From: Drosophila miranda
Lineage: Eukaryota; Arthropoda; Insecta; Diptera; Drosophilidae
NCBI RefSeq assembly: GCF_003369915.1
Contig: NW_022881603.1
Coordinates: 32,485,522 to 32,549,521, forward strand
DNA: 64,000 bases
Reading direction: 5' to 3'
Below are positions 21,110 to 32,832 of the stretch, piece after piece (the first letter of the stretch is position 1; every line of letters starts with the position of its first letter). The position numbers and the translations under genes are program-made. Under the pieces are notes generated by a model, which saw nothing but the letters and a program-made list of their open reading frames with translations, did no database searches and had not been told where the DNA came from.

Positions 21110-23143
21110 TATTCTCACTCAATTCAACTATGGTTTTGTCGTTTGAGTTTTCTCGTCGTAATGTGGGTGCTATTGAGGTTTTTTAATACACACTTTTCTG
21201 TTGAGCAGAACAAACACAAAATAATGAATACGGTTTCGTTTAATTTTGACATCGGAAACACCGCGGCCATTGAGATACAATATTTTTCGCATCGAGCGGC
21301 ACAAAACGTAGGCGGCGAGAACAGTTTCAAAAGGGAAGAGCGCAAAAGAAGAAAAAATATGGCCACAGTTGCTCAAGCCGGCTGTGTCTAGAAATGAACC
21401 ATTAACCAGTTTGCATTCCGAAGAGTGCAGCAGGAGCAGCGGCAGAGCCGGCAGCAAACATTTTTGGTGGCTGGTTTCGGTTTCTTTTTCGAAGCAGAGC
21501 AGGTATAAGCGGCCATCATTCCATTCCTTTTCTCCCTTCTCTCTTTCCTTCTTTTGTGTACCGCTGTTCTGCGCTCTCCACATTTCAAAGCAGTTTTCCG
21601 CATATTTTGCACATTAATATTGTTTTTTATTCTCTCGTTTCACTTTGTCAGCACTGCATTTGTGCAAATTCAACTCAATTTTCACCGAAATGCACGTATT
21701 TCGATGCATTTGTTTCAACAAGCGGCGTCGGCGTTGGCATCGACATCAGCGTCAGCGTCGCCGACAGACCGGAGACTTTTGGGCGTTAAAATTATTCTAC
21801 ATGCATTTTATTTTTTCTTGTCGCGCTTGCTCCTCGCCTTCGGTTTTCGCTGTTTTCTCGCACTACCGATTTATTGATATATTGCTGGCAAGCTGCGTCT
21901 TGCAATGTCTTTTTATATGGAAATTGTGCGGTTTTATTTGTGTCAAGCGACAGCTGCACTTTCAGCGCACCAACACACACATGCACACACACACACACAA
22001 ACACGCAGGAACTCACATTTCGACGCGTCGCACGTCGTTTCAGCGGTTGCTTTACTCACTGTTTATTGCCTTGTTGCGTTACGTTTCGCGTTCTCTCTAT
22101 TTTCTCTTTCACTTTTGCCTACTCCACTATCCACTTGCTTCGTGGTCTTCGCGTTGTCTGTGTGTTTGGGTTTGACTTTTAACGATTTTAACGGTAGCAC
22201 CTCTATAGTTTTCGATTTATTGTCAACGCGTACTCGCATTCAGTATATTTTCAGTATATATTCAGTATATATATACACATAATGGAAGAAAAAAAAGGGT
22301 ATGAACAGCAGGCAAAACGGCCCTGAAAATGCAACCGCATGCAAGCTGAAATCCACTTTTGCTTAATATTTTCATCACACGCGAACCTCGACATTTGTCT
22401 TGGCTGTTTTTGCCCCTTGTCCTTACCCTTTTTTATAGCCCATTTTAAATTACGACAAATTACAATTTTTCGTCGCAAGAAAGAGTGAACAATTTATCAA
22501 TATGACACATTAAAATTATTAGACGAATAATTCATCAACCCCTTTTGTTACCTACATGGAATTTTTGCTTATAAAAACGAGAAAAAAGAGGATAAAAGGA
22601 TAAAGTCACCCTTTTGACTTCAAGGTATATTGTTTGTCAACAACGCCGAGGTAAGGTTCGTACGAAACTTGCAATTTGCCTTGGCTGTTTTTGTTTGGTG
22701 TCCATACCCGTTTTTAAGGCCCATTAAAAAATAACGACTCATTTTTTCGTTTCAGAAGAGAGCAGAAGTCTGACCGTCTGATAAAAAACGTACTTAGCCC
22801 ACTTAAACCCCCTTTATTTAAACTGATAATAACTTGAACCAGACAAAAAATAATATTTACTCTTGCAGGTCCTTCATCTTTATATAAAAAAAGACCACGA
22901 TATTTTTCACTTAAAGTGCTATAAAAATATTTAATCACGAATCATGCTGACTTAATTCTACTTAAGATTAGCTAAGACCTTCAGTCCTCAAAACATAATT
23001 TTATCCGATAGATGAATCAATTTTCTAGAAGATTAGCTAGCTTTAAATGCTTAATTTAATTTTATTGTGCCTAAAATAAGGTTTGAGCAAAGAAGGTCAG
23101 AAATAAAACGTAATGAAATGGACAGTGTTGCGATGAAAAATCC
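21060..23143 (-). other. zip 5' leader/upstream region, unit 3, no gene
   Basis: Equivalent to 12591-14577, with the A-type 127-bp block and an empty CA microsatellite. No coding region is supported. Confidence 0.4.
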
Positions 23144-26100
23144 CTCCAGGCTTGCGAAAAAATATCGGTATTTTTGTGCGATAAGCGCAACTTACGGCGC
23201 TTTTTTTTTTAAATAACAATGTTATAAAGCTAAACAAAATGTTTTTACATTTTATTTTGTTGATTTTGATTTTGATTTTATGACTATAATTATTTCGACC
23301 TTGTTATATACATAGTAAATCAGCAACTGCATTTATTAATTTCGGCATCGCAGCATTCAGAAGCCGGATAGGCGTCGAGGCAACAGGCCGGATTGTAGAC
23401 GAAACAGTCGGTGGTCTGATGCACTTCCTCTGTACCTTTTTTTTTATTGAATCAATTCTCCTTCGCCTCCTTTGCTTCTTATTTCTCTCTTGCTATTTCT
23501 TTTTTATCTTTATTTTATTCAACAAAATATTCCATTTTTTTATTAAAATTCTATAAACATTTATAATCTGCACCGAGCCAACACTAGCTGACGGTACAGA
23601 CGAGGGCGAACTGACGAAGTAGACGGTGGAAAACGGTCTGGAAAAAATAGAATGGAATATTGACCGTACTTTCTACCCATTCCCAGGTTGTAGATATCGT
23701 GCACTTCGTAGTTTTCATTTTGGAGCTGTTTTAGCACAATAACCTTTTTTCACCTAGTGGTGATAGCTTTTTCCACGAACGCAGGTGTCTTATTTGGGAT
23801 TGTTTCTGACATCTTTCAAAAGTTAAATAGAGTTGTGTGTCAATCTTTTTGCACGTGTGACTTTTCTTGTGAAACGTTTTTACACGTTCCGCCGACCCAC
23901 CTTCTCATCGTACTGAGCTAATCATTACAACAAAATTTTATTTGCTTTACTTCGCATCGCATCCACATCTCGCATCATGTCTTTCCATTTTGATCAAGTT
24001 TTATATTCATATAAAGCAATGCAAAATCAGCAATATGATAATAAAGATATAAAAGGGTCATTCGTTATATAGAGCGGCTATACCACGATGCATAGTTTTG
24101 GCAATTGCGGTCAGCGTACTTTTGGGCGCACAGATTGAAAGAAGAAGGATAGATTCGAATCTGGCGGGCTAGGCCGATAAAAACAAACACATTATATAGA
24201 TAATCTCTTACGTTTTATTTGTTTGACCTTTGGGCAAAATCAAATAAAAGCAAGTATTTAAAATAAACCAGTCGAGTAGAAAATTGATTCATTAGTCGGA
24301 TAAAATTATGTGGGCAGGCCTGAGGGTTCTATTTAGCTAGTAATATTCGCCAGAATATTAAAAATACGTCGGTATATTTTGAAAATAATACCGTATATTT
24401 CAGTATTTATTTGAATCGGTAATAACCGGTTGACAACAATGAGTCCCATTCCATACTTTTAAATTATGTTCTTTAATTACTATATTTGGACATCGACTTA
24501 GGGTGAATATTACCAATTATTGGGGAATATTAACCACGACGCATCCTGACTTTCTGTCGCAGCCGTTTCCTGCCATAATTTTCATTGGCGGAAAGCAATA
24601 ATCGCGTTCCATGTTGCGGAAAAATGCAAGCAACAATGCATACCCTAGGAAAGGATATTATAGAATTGAGAAAATGTTTGTCATCCCAGGCAAAAATTTA
24701 GTCTCTGCTGCAAAAGCAAGTATTTAGAGTAAGCCAGTTAGTAAAAAATTGATTCATAAATCGTATAAAATTATGTGGGTAGGGCTGAGAGATATAGATA
24801 GCTATTAATATTCCACGGAATATCAAAAACGAGGAATATGGATTATAGAGCTTGAGTTCGTCAGTATATTTACGGTATATTTTGAAAATGCGGTATATTT
24901 TGGTATATTTCTGAGGGTAAAAAAATTATAAACTAATAAAAAATTATTTCAGCGGCGGTGAAGATGAAAATCCCCGACGAGCCAGCAGAAAAAGTGATTC
25001 GGAAGGCTATTCACAACATTAAGAATAGTCATTTTCAGAAGACCTCAAGAGAAAAAAAATACAAAGCAGACAATAATGAATAATAATAAATAAAAATAAT
25101 TGGAAAAATAAACAATTACAATGTATTACTTTTTATATTATATGCATGATTTTACGTGAAAAATCATCACTTATTAAGTGCATGATATTTAGGTAAAAAT
25201 CATCACCTATAAAATGCATGATTTTTAGGTAAAAATCATCGCTTATTATGTGCATGATCTTTAGTCAAAAATCATGCATTTAATAAGCGATGATTTAAGC
25301 CAAAAAATCGTGAAAAATCATCGCTTATTAAGTCATGATTTTTCGGCAATGCTCGATGACAATGTCATCGATTATGCCCTAGGACATCTCCATGTTAATG
25401 TCATCAGCTCAGCGTATGGCCGGTCATCGACTATGTCATCGGGGGTAGTGACTCGGTCATCGACGTGTCAGCAGCTGAGTCATTAATGACCCGTACTGCA
25501 GGGTAGCTAGAGGCAGTACTCACACACACACACAAACACACACATGCAGAACATATCTCAACACTAATACAGGGACAGAGATTACAAACTTGTTTTGCCT
25601 CGCTCTCGCTGGATCCCTGACCCTGCTCTCCCGCTCTTTCGTTCTCTTTTGTTTGGTGTGAGTGAGTCAGAGTGTGGCTGCGATATGCAAATTGGAAAAT
25701 GTTGTGCAAAACCCTTTTAGCGGCAAATTGATTTGGTTTTTGACCAACTTGATGAACTGTGGCATCTTTTAACGCTGATGATTTCAGCAGAGAAATTAAT
25801 GAATCAGCTGTGAGAGGAGCATTTGGTGTGGCTGATTTCGACGGATGTTTACTCAATTTTGTCACCGCAGTGAGAAAGTAATGCTAAATTCAAAGAAGTT
25901 GGCCCGGCTAAAAGAAATCAAAATGGAATGAATGAGGTGTGATTCATTCATTTCCACGGCGATGACTCGGAACTATTGAGAGTGCGATAAGACCCTGCCC
26001 CAGAGAAGGGACAAACGAAACACTGCGCAAATTGATTAGTTTACTCCGGGCTCCGTGGCTTCTATCAGTTGGTTTTATGTCAGGTAATTTCGTGTTTCGG

Positions 26101-26441
26101 GCGTGGTTCCCAAAACTGTATCGTTATGGCAGGAAAAAACATTATATATGCGCCTCGTTTTTGACTGTTGCAGCTGCCTGGCCTGACCTAATCGGCTTAA
26201 AAGAAGAATTTTTCAAAAATTCTCAGCTCAAAAGTAACCCCCCAAAAGACTGGAGCTGTGAACTGGGACAGCGACTCGAAACTGGTCAAGACGAAGCAAA
26301 GCCAAAGCCATAGCCAACGCCAACGCTGGCGGAGCTCTACAGGTTTTTCAGGTCGCTTCAGGTGAAAGCAGGAGAGAGGAGGAACTGCAAGATGATAGGG
26401 CGGGAGGAATATGTGGGCAAGGGTTCTTCAGTAGAACTCAC

Positions 26442-26573
26442 CTGATTCTCGTGGGGCACCCAGACCAGGCGCTTCTGTGTCCATTCCGCCTGTGTGGCCG
26501 GATCATTGTATTGGTTCCGTTCCACCGAAAGGTATTTCAGCTCGGGATCGTTGCGATCTACTTCTTCCGACAT
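26442..26573 (-). pseudogene. zip: zip first coding exon, copy 4
   Basis: Forty-four codons, MSEEVDRNDPELKYLSVERN to RLVWVPHENQ, with an intact GTGAGT donor (rc of CTCACCTG). The leader is shortened relative to units 2 and 3: about 40 bases between GGTTTTG and AGGTTTTTTAAT are missing near 26645. It is an orphan exon like the other three. Confidence 0.9.
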
Positions 26574-27429
26574 TGTAGCGGTGTATTTACTCTCTCTCTC
26601 TCTATATATATATATATTATTCTCACTCAATTCAACTATGGTTTTGAGGTTTTTTAATACACACTTTTCTGTTGAGCAGAACAAACACAAAATAATGAAT
26701 ACGGTTTCGTTTAATTTTCACATCGGAAACACCGCGGCCATTGAGATACAATATTTTTCGCATTTATCTCGAGACGCGCGCTCTTTATCTTAGAAGAGCG
26801 GCACAAAACGGAGGCGGCGAGAACAGTTTCAAACATTTTTGGTGGCTGGTTTCGGTTTCTTTTTCGAAGCAGAGCAGGTATAAGCGGCCATCATTCCATT
26901 CCTTTTCTCCCTTCTCTCTTTCCTTCTTTTGTGTACCGCTGTTCTGCGCTCTCCACATTTTAAAGCAGTTTTCCGCATATTTTGCACATTAATATTGTTT
27001 TTTATTCTCTCGTTTCACTTTGTCAGTACTGCATTTGTGCAAATTCAACTCAATTTTCACCGAAATGCACGTATTTCGATGCATTTGTTTCAACAAGCGG
27101 CGTCGGCGTTGGCATCGACATCAGCGTCAGCGGCGCCGACAGACCGGAGACTTTTGGGCGTTAAAATTATTCTACATGCATTTTATTTTTTCTTGTCGCG
27201 CTTGCTCCTCGCCTTCGGTTTTCGCTGTTTTCTCGCACTACCGATTTATTGATATATTGCTGGCAAGCTGCGTCTTGCAATGTCTTTTTATATGGAAATT
27301 GTGCGGTTTTATTTGTTTCAAGCGACAGCTGCACTTTCAGCGCACCAACACACACATGCACACACACAGACACAAACAGCCAAGGCGAAACAGCCTGGCC
27401 GTCCCACTATGGTGGTTGCGTAGGCTTGG

Positions 27430-28953
27430 TTGATTCATATCCCAACTAGCACCGATCTGGCTCTGAACCCTGGTGCTCATAAGGCCCAGGGTCAACCCTC
27501 GCATGTGCCTCACTCCACGGAAAGACACCCATGGGATCACCACGGTGACTACGTACTGCGGCCAGGAATAACGAACTCGAGTGGAGATTCTTTTTACATG
27601 GACAACACCCCTCACACACCAAACACACAGATAGAGAAGATGACTGAGGACGCAGTCTTTGGTAGGCGCAACGCCCTTACCAGATCCCCACCACCGTCAG
27701 CACCTGCGAAAGCTCAGGGATCGAGCATGTTCAAGCCCGGCCCGGATGGCAAAGAGAAGGAGCGACCGCACTCTGACCCATTAGAGCTGCTAAAAAACCT
27801 GGGCACTCGGGCCAATGAGCTGGTCAAGAGGATGAACGACCAGCGGCATGTGGACAACGTGATGAAAGATTTAGCCCTGAGAGTGGTAACCCTTCAGTCC
27901 CTGGTGGTCAAGAATTTCGAGAAGCTGCACACCAGGACAATTGAGACCGCCACCACTGGTACCCAAACAGCTGCGAAGCCGCCACACACCGGCTCAAAGA
28001 GGCTGCGCGAGTCGCCTCAAATGGCTGCGGAGCCCACAAAGAGGCAGAGAGGCACAAAGCTTCAACAAGCGTCGACCCAGCTCAAACCGCCGGCGCAGTC
28101 CCAGGATGAACTAACCCCCTCGGGTACAGTGGACCATGGTGCCACCCCAGCCGCTAAGAAACAGCTCAAGTGGCAGCAGGTGGGCCCTAGGGTAAGGAAA
28201 AAAAGGGAGCCCCGTGAGCGCGAGCCAAGGCCAGACGCAATAATCATTCAACCCCAGGGCGAGCTTAGCTATAGCGACATCCTCCGTATGGTCACCAGGC
28301 GCCAGGATGGCAAGCTTCAGGAGGTAGGGGATAATGTTAACAGAATCCGGAGGACGGCAAAGGGCGAGCTGCTGCTCGAGCTCAACGGCGCGAGCAAAAG
28401 CAACACAGCTAAGCTCAAGGAGGATATCAGCGCGGCACTGGGACTGCAGACGGGCATCAGGGCGGTGTCAGAAGAACTCTGCGTGGAGGTCAGGGATCTC
28501 GACAGCCTGGTCGAGAAGGAGGACATCGCAGCAGCGATAGCTGCATCGATAGACGCCCCCAGCGTGGACACCAGCGCCATTAAAAGTCTGAGGCCATCGT
28601 TCGCTGGTACGCAACTGGCAGTTGTGTGCCTGCCGCCCGTGCAGGCAAGAGCCCTGCTCATGGTGGGGAAACTTAAAGTCGGATGGACAAGCTGTAGGAT
28701 CCGGGAGCGGACAGCTCAACGACGATGCTACAGGTGTCTGGAGTTTGGGCATCTAGCAATCAGGTGCAAGAGCGCGGTGGATCGCACCGGATGCTGCCTC
28801 AGATGCGGCGTGAACGGGCACAAGGCGGCAACCTGTCAAAGCGATCCGCGGTGTTTCAGCTGCACCGCTAACAACAGCAATGAGACGAACCATTATGCGG
28901 GTAGCAGGAGATGTCCAGCAGCCAGGAGCGTGCCCAGCTTGCCGGCCCAATAA
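27430..28953 (+). CDS. LINE-B ORF1 (Gag-like RNA-binding protein)
   Basis: An open frame of 507 codons. It binds the element RNA in the retrotransposition particle. The N-terminal half is low-complexity; the middle is basic (KKREPREREPRPDAIIIQPQ) and leads into SYSDILRMV and RIRRTAKGELLLEL, both shared with LINE-A ORF1. The C-terminus has CCHC knuckles CYRCLEFGHLAIRC and CLRCGVNGHKAATC, and a third CFSC-type motif. The first ATG is at 27430, but MDNTPHTPNT at 27598 or MTEDAVFG at 27643 may be the real start, leaving a 5' UTR of about 200 bases. The stop TAA (28951-28953) shares its last base with the ORF2 ATG. Confidence 0.88.
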   Translation: MIHIPTSTDLALNPGAHKAQGQPSHVPHSTERHPWDHHGDYVLRPGITNSSGDSFYMDNTPHTPNTQIEKMTEDAVFGRRNALTRSPPPSAPAKAQGSSMFKPGPDGKEKERPHSDPLELLKNLGTRANELVKRMNDQRHVDNVMKDLALRVVTLQSLVVKNFEKLHTRTIETATTGTQTAAKPPHTGSKRLRESPQMAAEPTKRQRGTKLQQASTQLKPPAQSQDELTPSGTVDHGATPAAKKQLKWQQVGPRVRKKREPREREPRPDAIIIQPQGELSYSDILRMVTRRQDGKLQEVGDNVNRIRRTAKGELLLELNGASKSNTAKLKEDISAALGLQTGIRAVSEELCVEVRDLDSLVEKEDIAAAIAASIDAPSVDTSAIKSLRPSFAGTQLAVVCLPPVQARALLMVGKLKVGWTSCRIRERTAQRRCYRCLEFGHLAIRCKSAVDRTGCCLRCGVNGHKAATCQSDPRCFSCTANNSNETNHYAGSRRCPAARSVPSLPAQ

Positions 28954-31900
28954 TGAAGGTTATGCAGCTCAACCTCAACCACTGCGCTGCGGCTCAAGAC
29001 CTGCTGAGCCAATCCATAAGAGAATTGGCAATTGACCTCGCCATCCTCAGCGAGCCATATCAAACTAGGGAGTCCCCTGGGTTCATCTTGGATGCCACCA
29101 AAAAGGCCGCGATGTGGCTATGCGGGGCCACGCCATTGCAGCTTTCCCTCTCAAGCGCTGCTGCTGGGTTTGTGCGCGCCAAGGTCGGAGGTGTGTGGAT
29201 ATACAGCGTCTACCTTGCCCCAAGCCTGACGCTCTCCGAGTTCGCAGGTACTCTAGACAACCTAGCGGCTGATGCTAGAGGACGTCACCCAATAGCCATT
29301 GGAGGGGACTTCAACGCGTGGGCTGAGGAGTGGGGAAGCGTGGCGACGAATGCGAGAGGTAGAGCTCTGCTGGAGATCATTGCGCCCCTGGACATCGCGC
29401 TCCTCAACGAGGGAAACCAGCATACCTTCTCCAGAGCAGGAACAGGATCGGTCATCGACCTTACATTTGTCAGCAGCTCACTTTTTAATTCATCGGGCTT
29501 GAGCATCAGCAACATCTACACAGGGAGCGACCACAGGGCAATTATATGGGACACAGGCCAACAGACGTGTAGCGTAGAGACAGCTGCGCCCAGATGGAGA
29601 TGCTATCGCGCCGAAACGCTCAATACGGCCCTGTTCATGGAGCTTATGTCCAACCTCACGGCGAATGGAAATGCTGAATGCATGGCCAACCATGTCATGG
29701 AGCATCTGGAGGCAGCATGCAATGCCACCATGGCGCAGAGGAAGCACTACGGTCGCCACCACCAACCTGTGTTCTGGTGGAACGAGGACATTGCCGCGCT
29801 ACGCCGGGAATGCAACCAAGCTCGACGCCGCTACCAGCGTTCGCGCGGAAGCACTGCCTTTCCGCAATGGCAATCCACGTTTAGGGACTGCAGAAGGGCC
29901 CTCAAGGCGGCCATTAGGGATAGCAAGCGCCAGTGCTTTCTCAAGCTATGCGACTCTGCGGAGCAGGACCCATGGGGAAGGGCGTACAAGTTGGTGACGA
30001 ACAAACTTTGCGCCAAGAGGCAGGCACCCCCATCGGACCCCGACACGACAAGATCTATCGTGGAGAAACTCTTTCCGCACAGGGCTGACCACATCGGGGA
30101 TGTCCGTTGCCTCACACTGCAGCCGTACAGTCAGGCACACATCGAGGAGGTGTCACTCGAGGAAGTCGAAAGCGCAGCCAGGAGCATCAGCCCGAACAAG
30201 GCTCCTGGGTCGGACTCTATCCCGAACAGAGCCCTCTTGCTCGCCCTCTCCACGCGTCCGGACATCTTTGCGAAGCTGCTAAATCAGTGCCTTCGGGAAG
30301 GAGTGTTCCCTGTGAGGTGGAAAATACAGAAGCTAGTGCTTATTCCCAAGCCAGGCAAGCCGCCGGGGACAGCGTCGTCGTATAGGCCTATCTGCCTGAT
30401 CGACACCGCGGGTAAACTGCTTGAGAAGGTGGTCTGCGCGCGACTGGAACGCTCCATCGCGGAGGCTGGCGACCTCTCACCGCACCAATACGGCTTTCGC
30501 AAGGCCCGATCCACGATAGACGCCGTTCGTAAGGTGGTGGACATTGCCTCCGGTGCAATTGCCGGCACTCGGTGGAAAGGCGGCGGGAAAGAGTACTGCC
30601 TAGTAGTCACCCTAGACATTAAGAACGCGTTCAACACGGCGAGGTGGAGCTGCATCCTAAGGGCGCTGGAGAGTTTCGACACACCCAGGTACCTGCAGCG
30701 GATGGTACAAAGCTACTTTGAGAGAAGGCTGCTTTTGTACGACACGCAGGCTGGCACGGAGGAATACGAGGTATCGGCAGGCGTCCCGCAGGGTTCAGTG
30801 CTTGGCCCCACTCTGTGGAACGCAATGTATGACGGCATCTTGCGACTCAGCCTCCCCCACGGAGTACACATGGTGGGTTTTGCAGACGATGTGGCTGTCC
30901 TAGTGGTGGCAAAAGACCTGTCAGTCGTGGAAACGACCTGCAACCAAACGATAGCGCGCATTCAACAGTGGCTGGACCTGGTCGGGCTCGAACTCGCACC
31001 CCACAAAACAGAGGCAGTGCTGGTATCCAGCCGGAAGAAAGTCGAGACGGCCAACATCTCAGTGGCAGGTACCCCGGTTTCGTCTAAGCGCGCTATCAAA
31101 TACCTTGGTGTCCTGGTGGACACACGCCTCTGCTTTCGGGAGCACTTGGCCTACATGGGCACGAAGGCGGCGACCACCAACGGTGCGCTCTCGAGGCTAA
31201 TGCTGAACACCCGAGGACCAAAGCAATGGCGGCGACAACTGCTAACGAGTGTCACGAGATCGGTGATGCTATATGCGGCGCCAATCTGGGCAAAGGCCCT
31301 TCGAACAGCGAGCTACGCACGGGGTCTGGCAGCCACGCACCGCCTCTCTTCGATTCGGATCACCAGTGCCTTCCGAACGGTCTCGGACGAGGCAGCACAC
31401 GTGATCGCGGGCATAGCACCCCTGGAATTCCTGGCGGATGAACGGTCCACATACTACCAGGAAACACATGGCAGAGGAATGGACGCGGCGGCGAAAAGGC
31501 AGGTACGCATGGCGTGCAAACAGGAGAGTCTCAGAAGGTGGCAACAGCGCTGGGACACGACCACTAAGGGGCGTTGGACCCACCAGCTTATCCCGTCCAT
31601 CGACGCGTGGGTAAGCAGGAAGCACGGGCAGGTCAACTTTTACCTGACTCAGCTCCTCAGTGGTCACGGCTGCTTCCGAAGCTACCTTCATCGCTTCGGG
31701 CACGCGGACTCCGCAGAATGCTCTTGGTGCGGGCACTACGTGGAGGAGGATGCCGAGCATGCGATATTTTCGTGTGGCAGGTTCGCAGCGCAGCGCCAGC
31801 GGCTAGAAGAAGCGCTGGGTGGAGCCGTAGTCAAGCAGAGCTTGGTGCCGTGCATGCTCCTGTCCCCGGAAAACTGGGAGGCGACGAGCTGCTTCGCGGC

Positions 31901-31958
31901 GACCATTATGAGGGAACTGCGCGCTGTTGAGCACCAGACAAGAGTCCAGTTAGTCTAA
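28953..31958 (+). CDS. LINE-B ORF2 (endonuclease-reverse transcriptase)
   Basis: A 1,001-codon open frame starting MKVMQLNLNHCAAAQDLLSQ at the ATG within TAATG. The same frame is open 14 codons further back to 28911, but the overlap start matches the protein family. It nicks the target DNA and copies the element RNA onto it. The endonuclease shows LAILSEPYQ, GGDFNAWAEEWG, SVIDLTFVSSS and GSDHRAI. The RT shows APGSDSIPNRA, LDIKNAFNTARW, GVPQGSVLGPTLWN and the catalytic GFADDVAV. The C-terminus has CSWCGHYVEEDAEHAIFSC. RNase H is absent, as in the R1 clade. No disabling change is seen. Confidence 0.92.
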   Translation: MKVMQLNLNHCAAAQDLLSQSIRELAIDLAILSEPYQTRESPGFILDATKKAAMWLCGATPLQLSLSSAAAGFVRAKVGGVWIYSVYLAPSLTLSEFAGTLDNLAADARGRHPIAIGGDFNAWAEEWGSVATNARGRALLEIIAPLDIALLNEGNQHTFSRAGTGSVIDLTFVSSSLFNSSGLSISNIYTGSDHRAIIWDTGQQTCSVETAAPRWRCYRAETLNTALFMELMSNLTANGNAECMANHVMEHLEAACNATMAQRKHYGRHHQPVFWWNEDIAALRRECNQARRRYQRSRGSTAFPQWQSTFRDCRRALKAAIRDSKRQCFLKLCDSAEQDPWGRAYKLVTNKLCAKRQAPPSDPDTTRSIVEKLFPHRADHIGDVRCLTLQPYSQAHIEEVSLEEVESAARSISPNKAPGSDSIPNRALLLALSTRPDIFAKLLNQCLREGVFPVRWKIQKLVLIPKPGKPPGTASSYRPICLIDTAGKLLEKVVCARLERSIAEAGDLSPHQYGFRKARSTIDAVRKVVDIASGAIAGTRWKGGGKEYCLVVTLDIKNAFNTARWSCILRALESFDTPRYLQRMVQSYFERRLLLYDTQAGTEEYEVSAGVPQGSVLGPTLWNAMYDGILRLSLPHGVHMVGFADDVAVLVVAKDLSVVETTCNQTIARIQQWLDLVGLELAPHKTEAVLVSSRKKVETANISVAGTPVSSKRAIKYLGVLVDTRLCFREHLAYMGTKAATTNGALSRLMLNTRGPKQWRRQLLTSVTRSVMLYAAPIWAKALRTASYARGLAATHRLSSIRITSAFRTVSDEAAHVIAGIAPLEFLADERSTYYQETHGRGMDAAAKRQVRMACKQESLRRWQQRWDTTTKGRWTHQLIPSIDAWVSRKHGQVNFYLTQLLSGHGCFRSYLHRFGHADSAECSWCGHYVEEDAEHAIFSCGRFAAQRQRLEEALGGAVVKQSLVPCMLLSPENWEATSCFAATIMRELRAVEHQTRVQLV

Positions 31959-31960
31959 AC

Positions 31961-32018
31961 GAAGCCTGCACATGTGTGAAGCATTGCTTCACGGCCGTAC
32001 CACACATGTTGGGCTTGC
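31961..32018 (+). promoter_or_regulatory. Stem-loop in LINE-B 3' UTR
   Basis: Just after the ORF2 stop, ACATGTGTG (31970-31978) pairs perfectly with CACACATGT (32001-32009). Nested GAAGCA/TGCTTC (from 31978) and outer AAGCC/GGGCTT extend the fold. R1-clade RTs recognise 3' UTR structure, so this may be the RT-binding element; that role is inferred. Confidence 0.55.
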
Positions 32019-32115
32019 ATAGCCTAACCTTTAATATAGTTTGCTTTAAGTATAAAATAAGTTGTAAATACAAGCAATTAAATGGAATTTAAAAAAAAAA
32101 AAAAAAAAGGCGAAA

Positions 32116-32832
32116 CAGCCAAGGCGAAAGCTACTAGCGAGCGTAGTTGGCTCAACGCTAATGTACGCTGCACCAATATGGGTTGATGCAATGAAGCATA
32201 AAACATATGCCCGAGAATGCAACGCAGTCCAGAGGCTGTGTGCCCTGAGGGTGTGTTGCGCATTCAGAACGGTATCCCAAGACGCCGCACTTGTGGTAGC
32301 AGGAATGATTCCCATCCATCTGCTGGCAAGAGAAGCCGCAGGAATCAGGGCACAGCGAACCCTGGGGACTACGGACCAGGACACCAGAGGTGCCTTAAGG
32401 CAGCGCACAATCCTGCAATGGCAAGATTCGTGGGATAACAGCAGCAAAGGGCGATGGACCCATAGGCTAATCCCAGACCTGAAGAGTTGGCTGAACCGTA
32501 GCCATGGACAAGTGGAGTATCACCTGACACAACTGCTGACAGGACACGGTTGCTTTAAAGCCTACCTGCATAGGTTTAAGCACGAGGACGACCCCTTCTG
32601 CGTGGTCTGCGCAGGGGTCATCGAAGACGCAGAGCACTGCTTCTTCGAATGTCCAAGATTTCGGCATGAACGAGAGGATCTAAGCAACAAGCTTGGAAGA
32701 ATGCCAGCGGTGTCAAACCTGGCAGAATGCCTGCTGGAGTCGGAAGGAAACTGGGCCTCGATTAGATTCATGGCCGTAACTATGGCTACCAAACTGCGTC
32801 GCGAAGAAAGAGCACGCAATGCAAGGAGATAA
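32116..32832 (+). pseudogene. LINE-A ORF2 C-terminal remnant
   Basis: The last 230 or so codons of LINE-A ORF2, in frame to the TAA at 32830-32832. It covers the region after the RT active site and the C-terminal CVVCAGVIEDAEHCFFEC motif. It is nearly identical to 7097-7814, with a few substitutions such as Q to H in FRHERED. There is no start or RT core, so it has no function. The 3' UTR and poly(A) follow to 33031. Confidence 0.85.

Larger units (their letters stand above)
14578..23143. repeat. Tandem unit 3 (A-type)
   Basis: It matches unit 1 for the 590-bp deletion and the 127-bp block. It shares with unit 4 a G at CTCAGCGTATGG where units 1 and 2 have T. It alone lacks about 178 bp near 16131, removed between two TTGAG direct repeats. 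A LOA-like LINE of 3.8 kb is inserted at 16878. The CA microsatellite (21973-22002) is empty. Confidence 0.92.
27391..32108 (+). mobile_element. Intact R1-clade LINE (LINE-B)
   Basis: A complete-looking non-LTR retrotransposon of 4.7 kb with a 5' leader, two open ORFs joined by TAATG, a 3' UTR with a large stem-loop, and poly(A). It is flanked by a 14-bp target duplication CAGCCAAGGCGAAA (27377-27390 and 32116-32129). Seven extra bases GGCGAAA separate the poly(A) from the right copy. It is related to LINE-A in both ORFs but clearly a different family. No frameshift or stop is seen in either ORF, so it may be active or very recently so. Confidence 0.88.
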
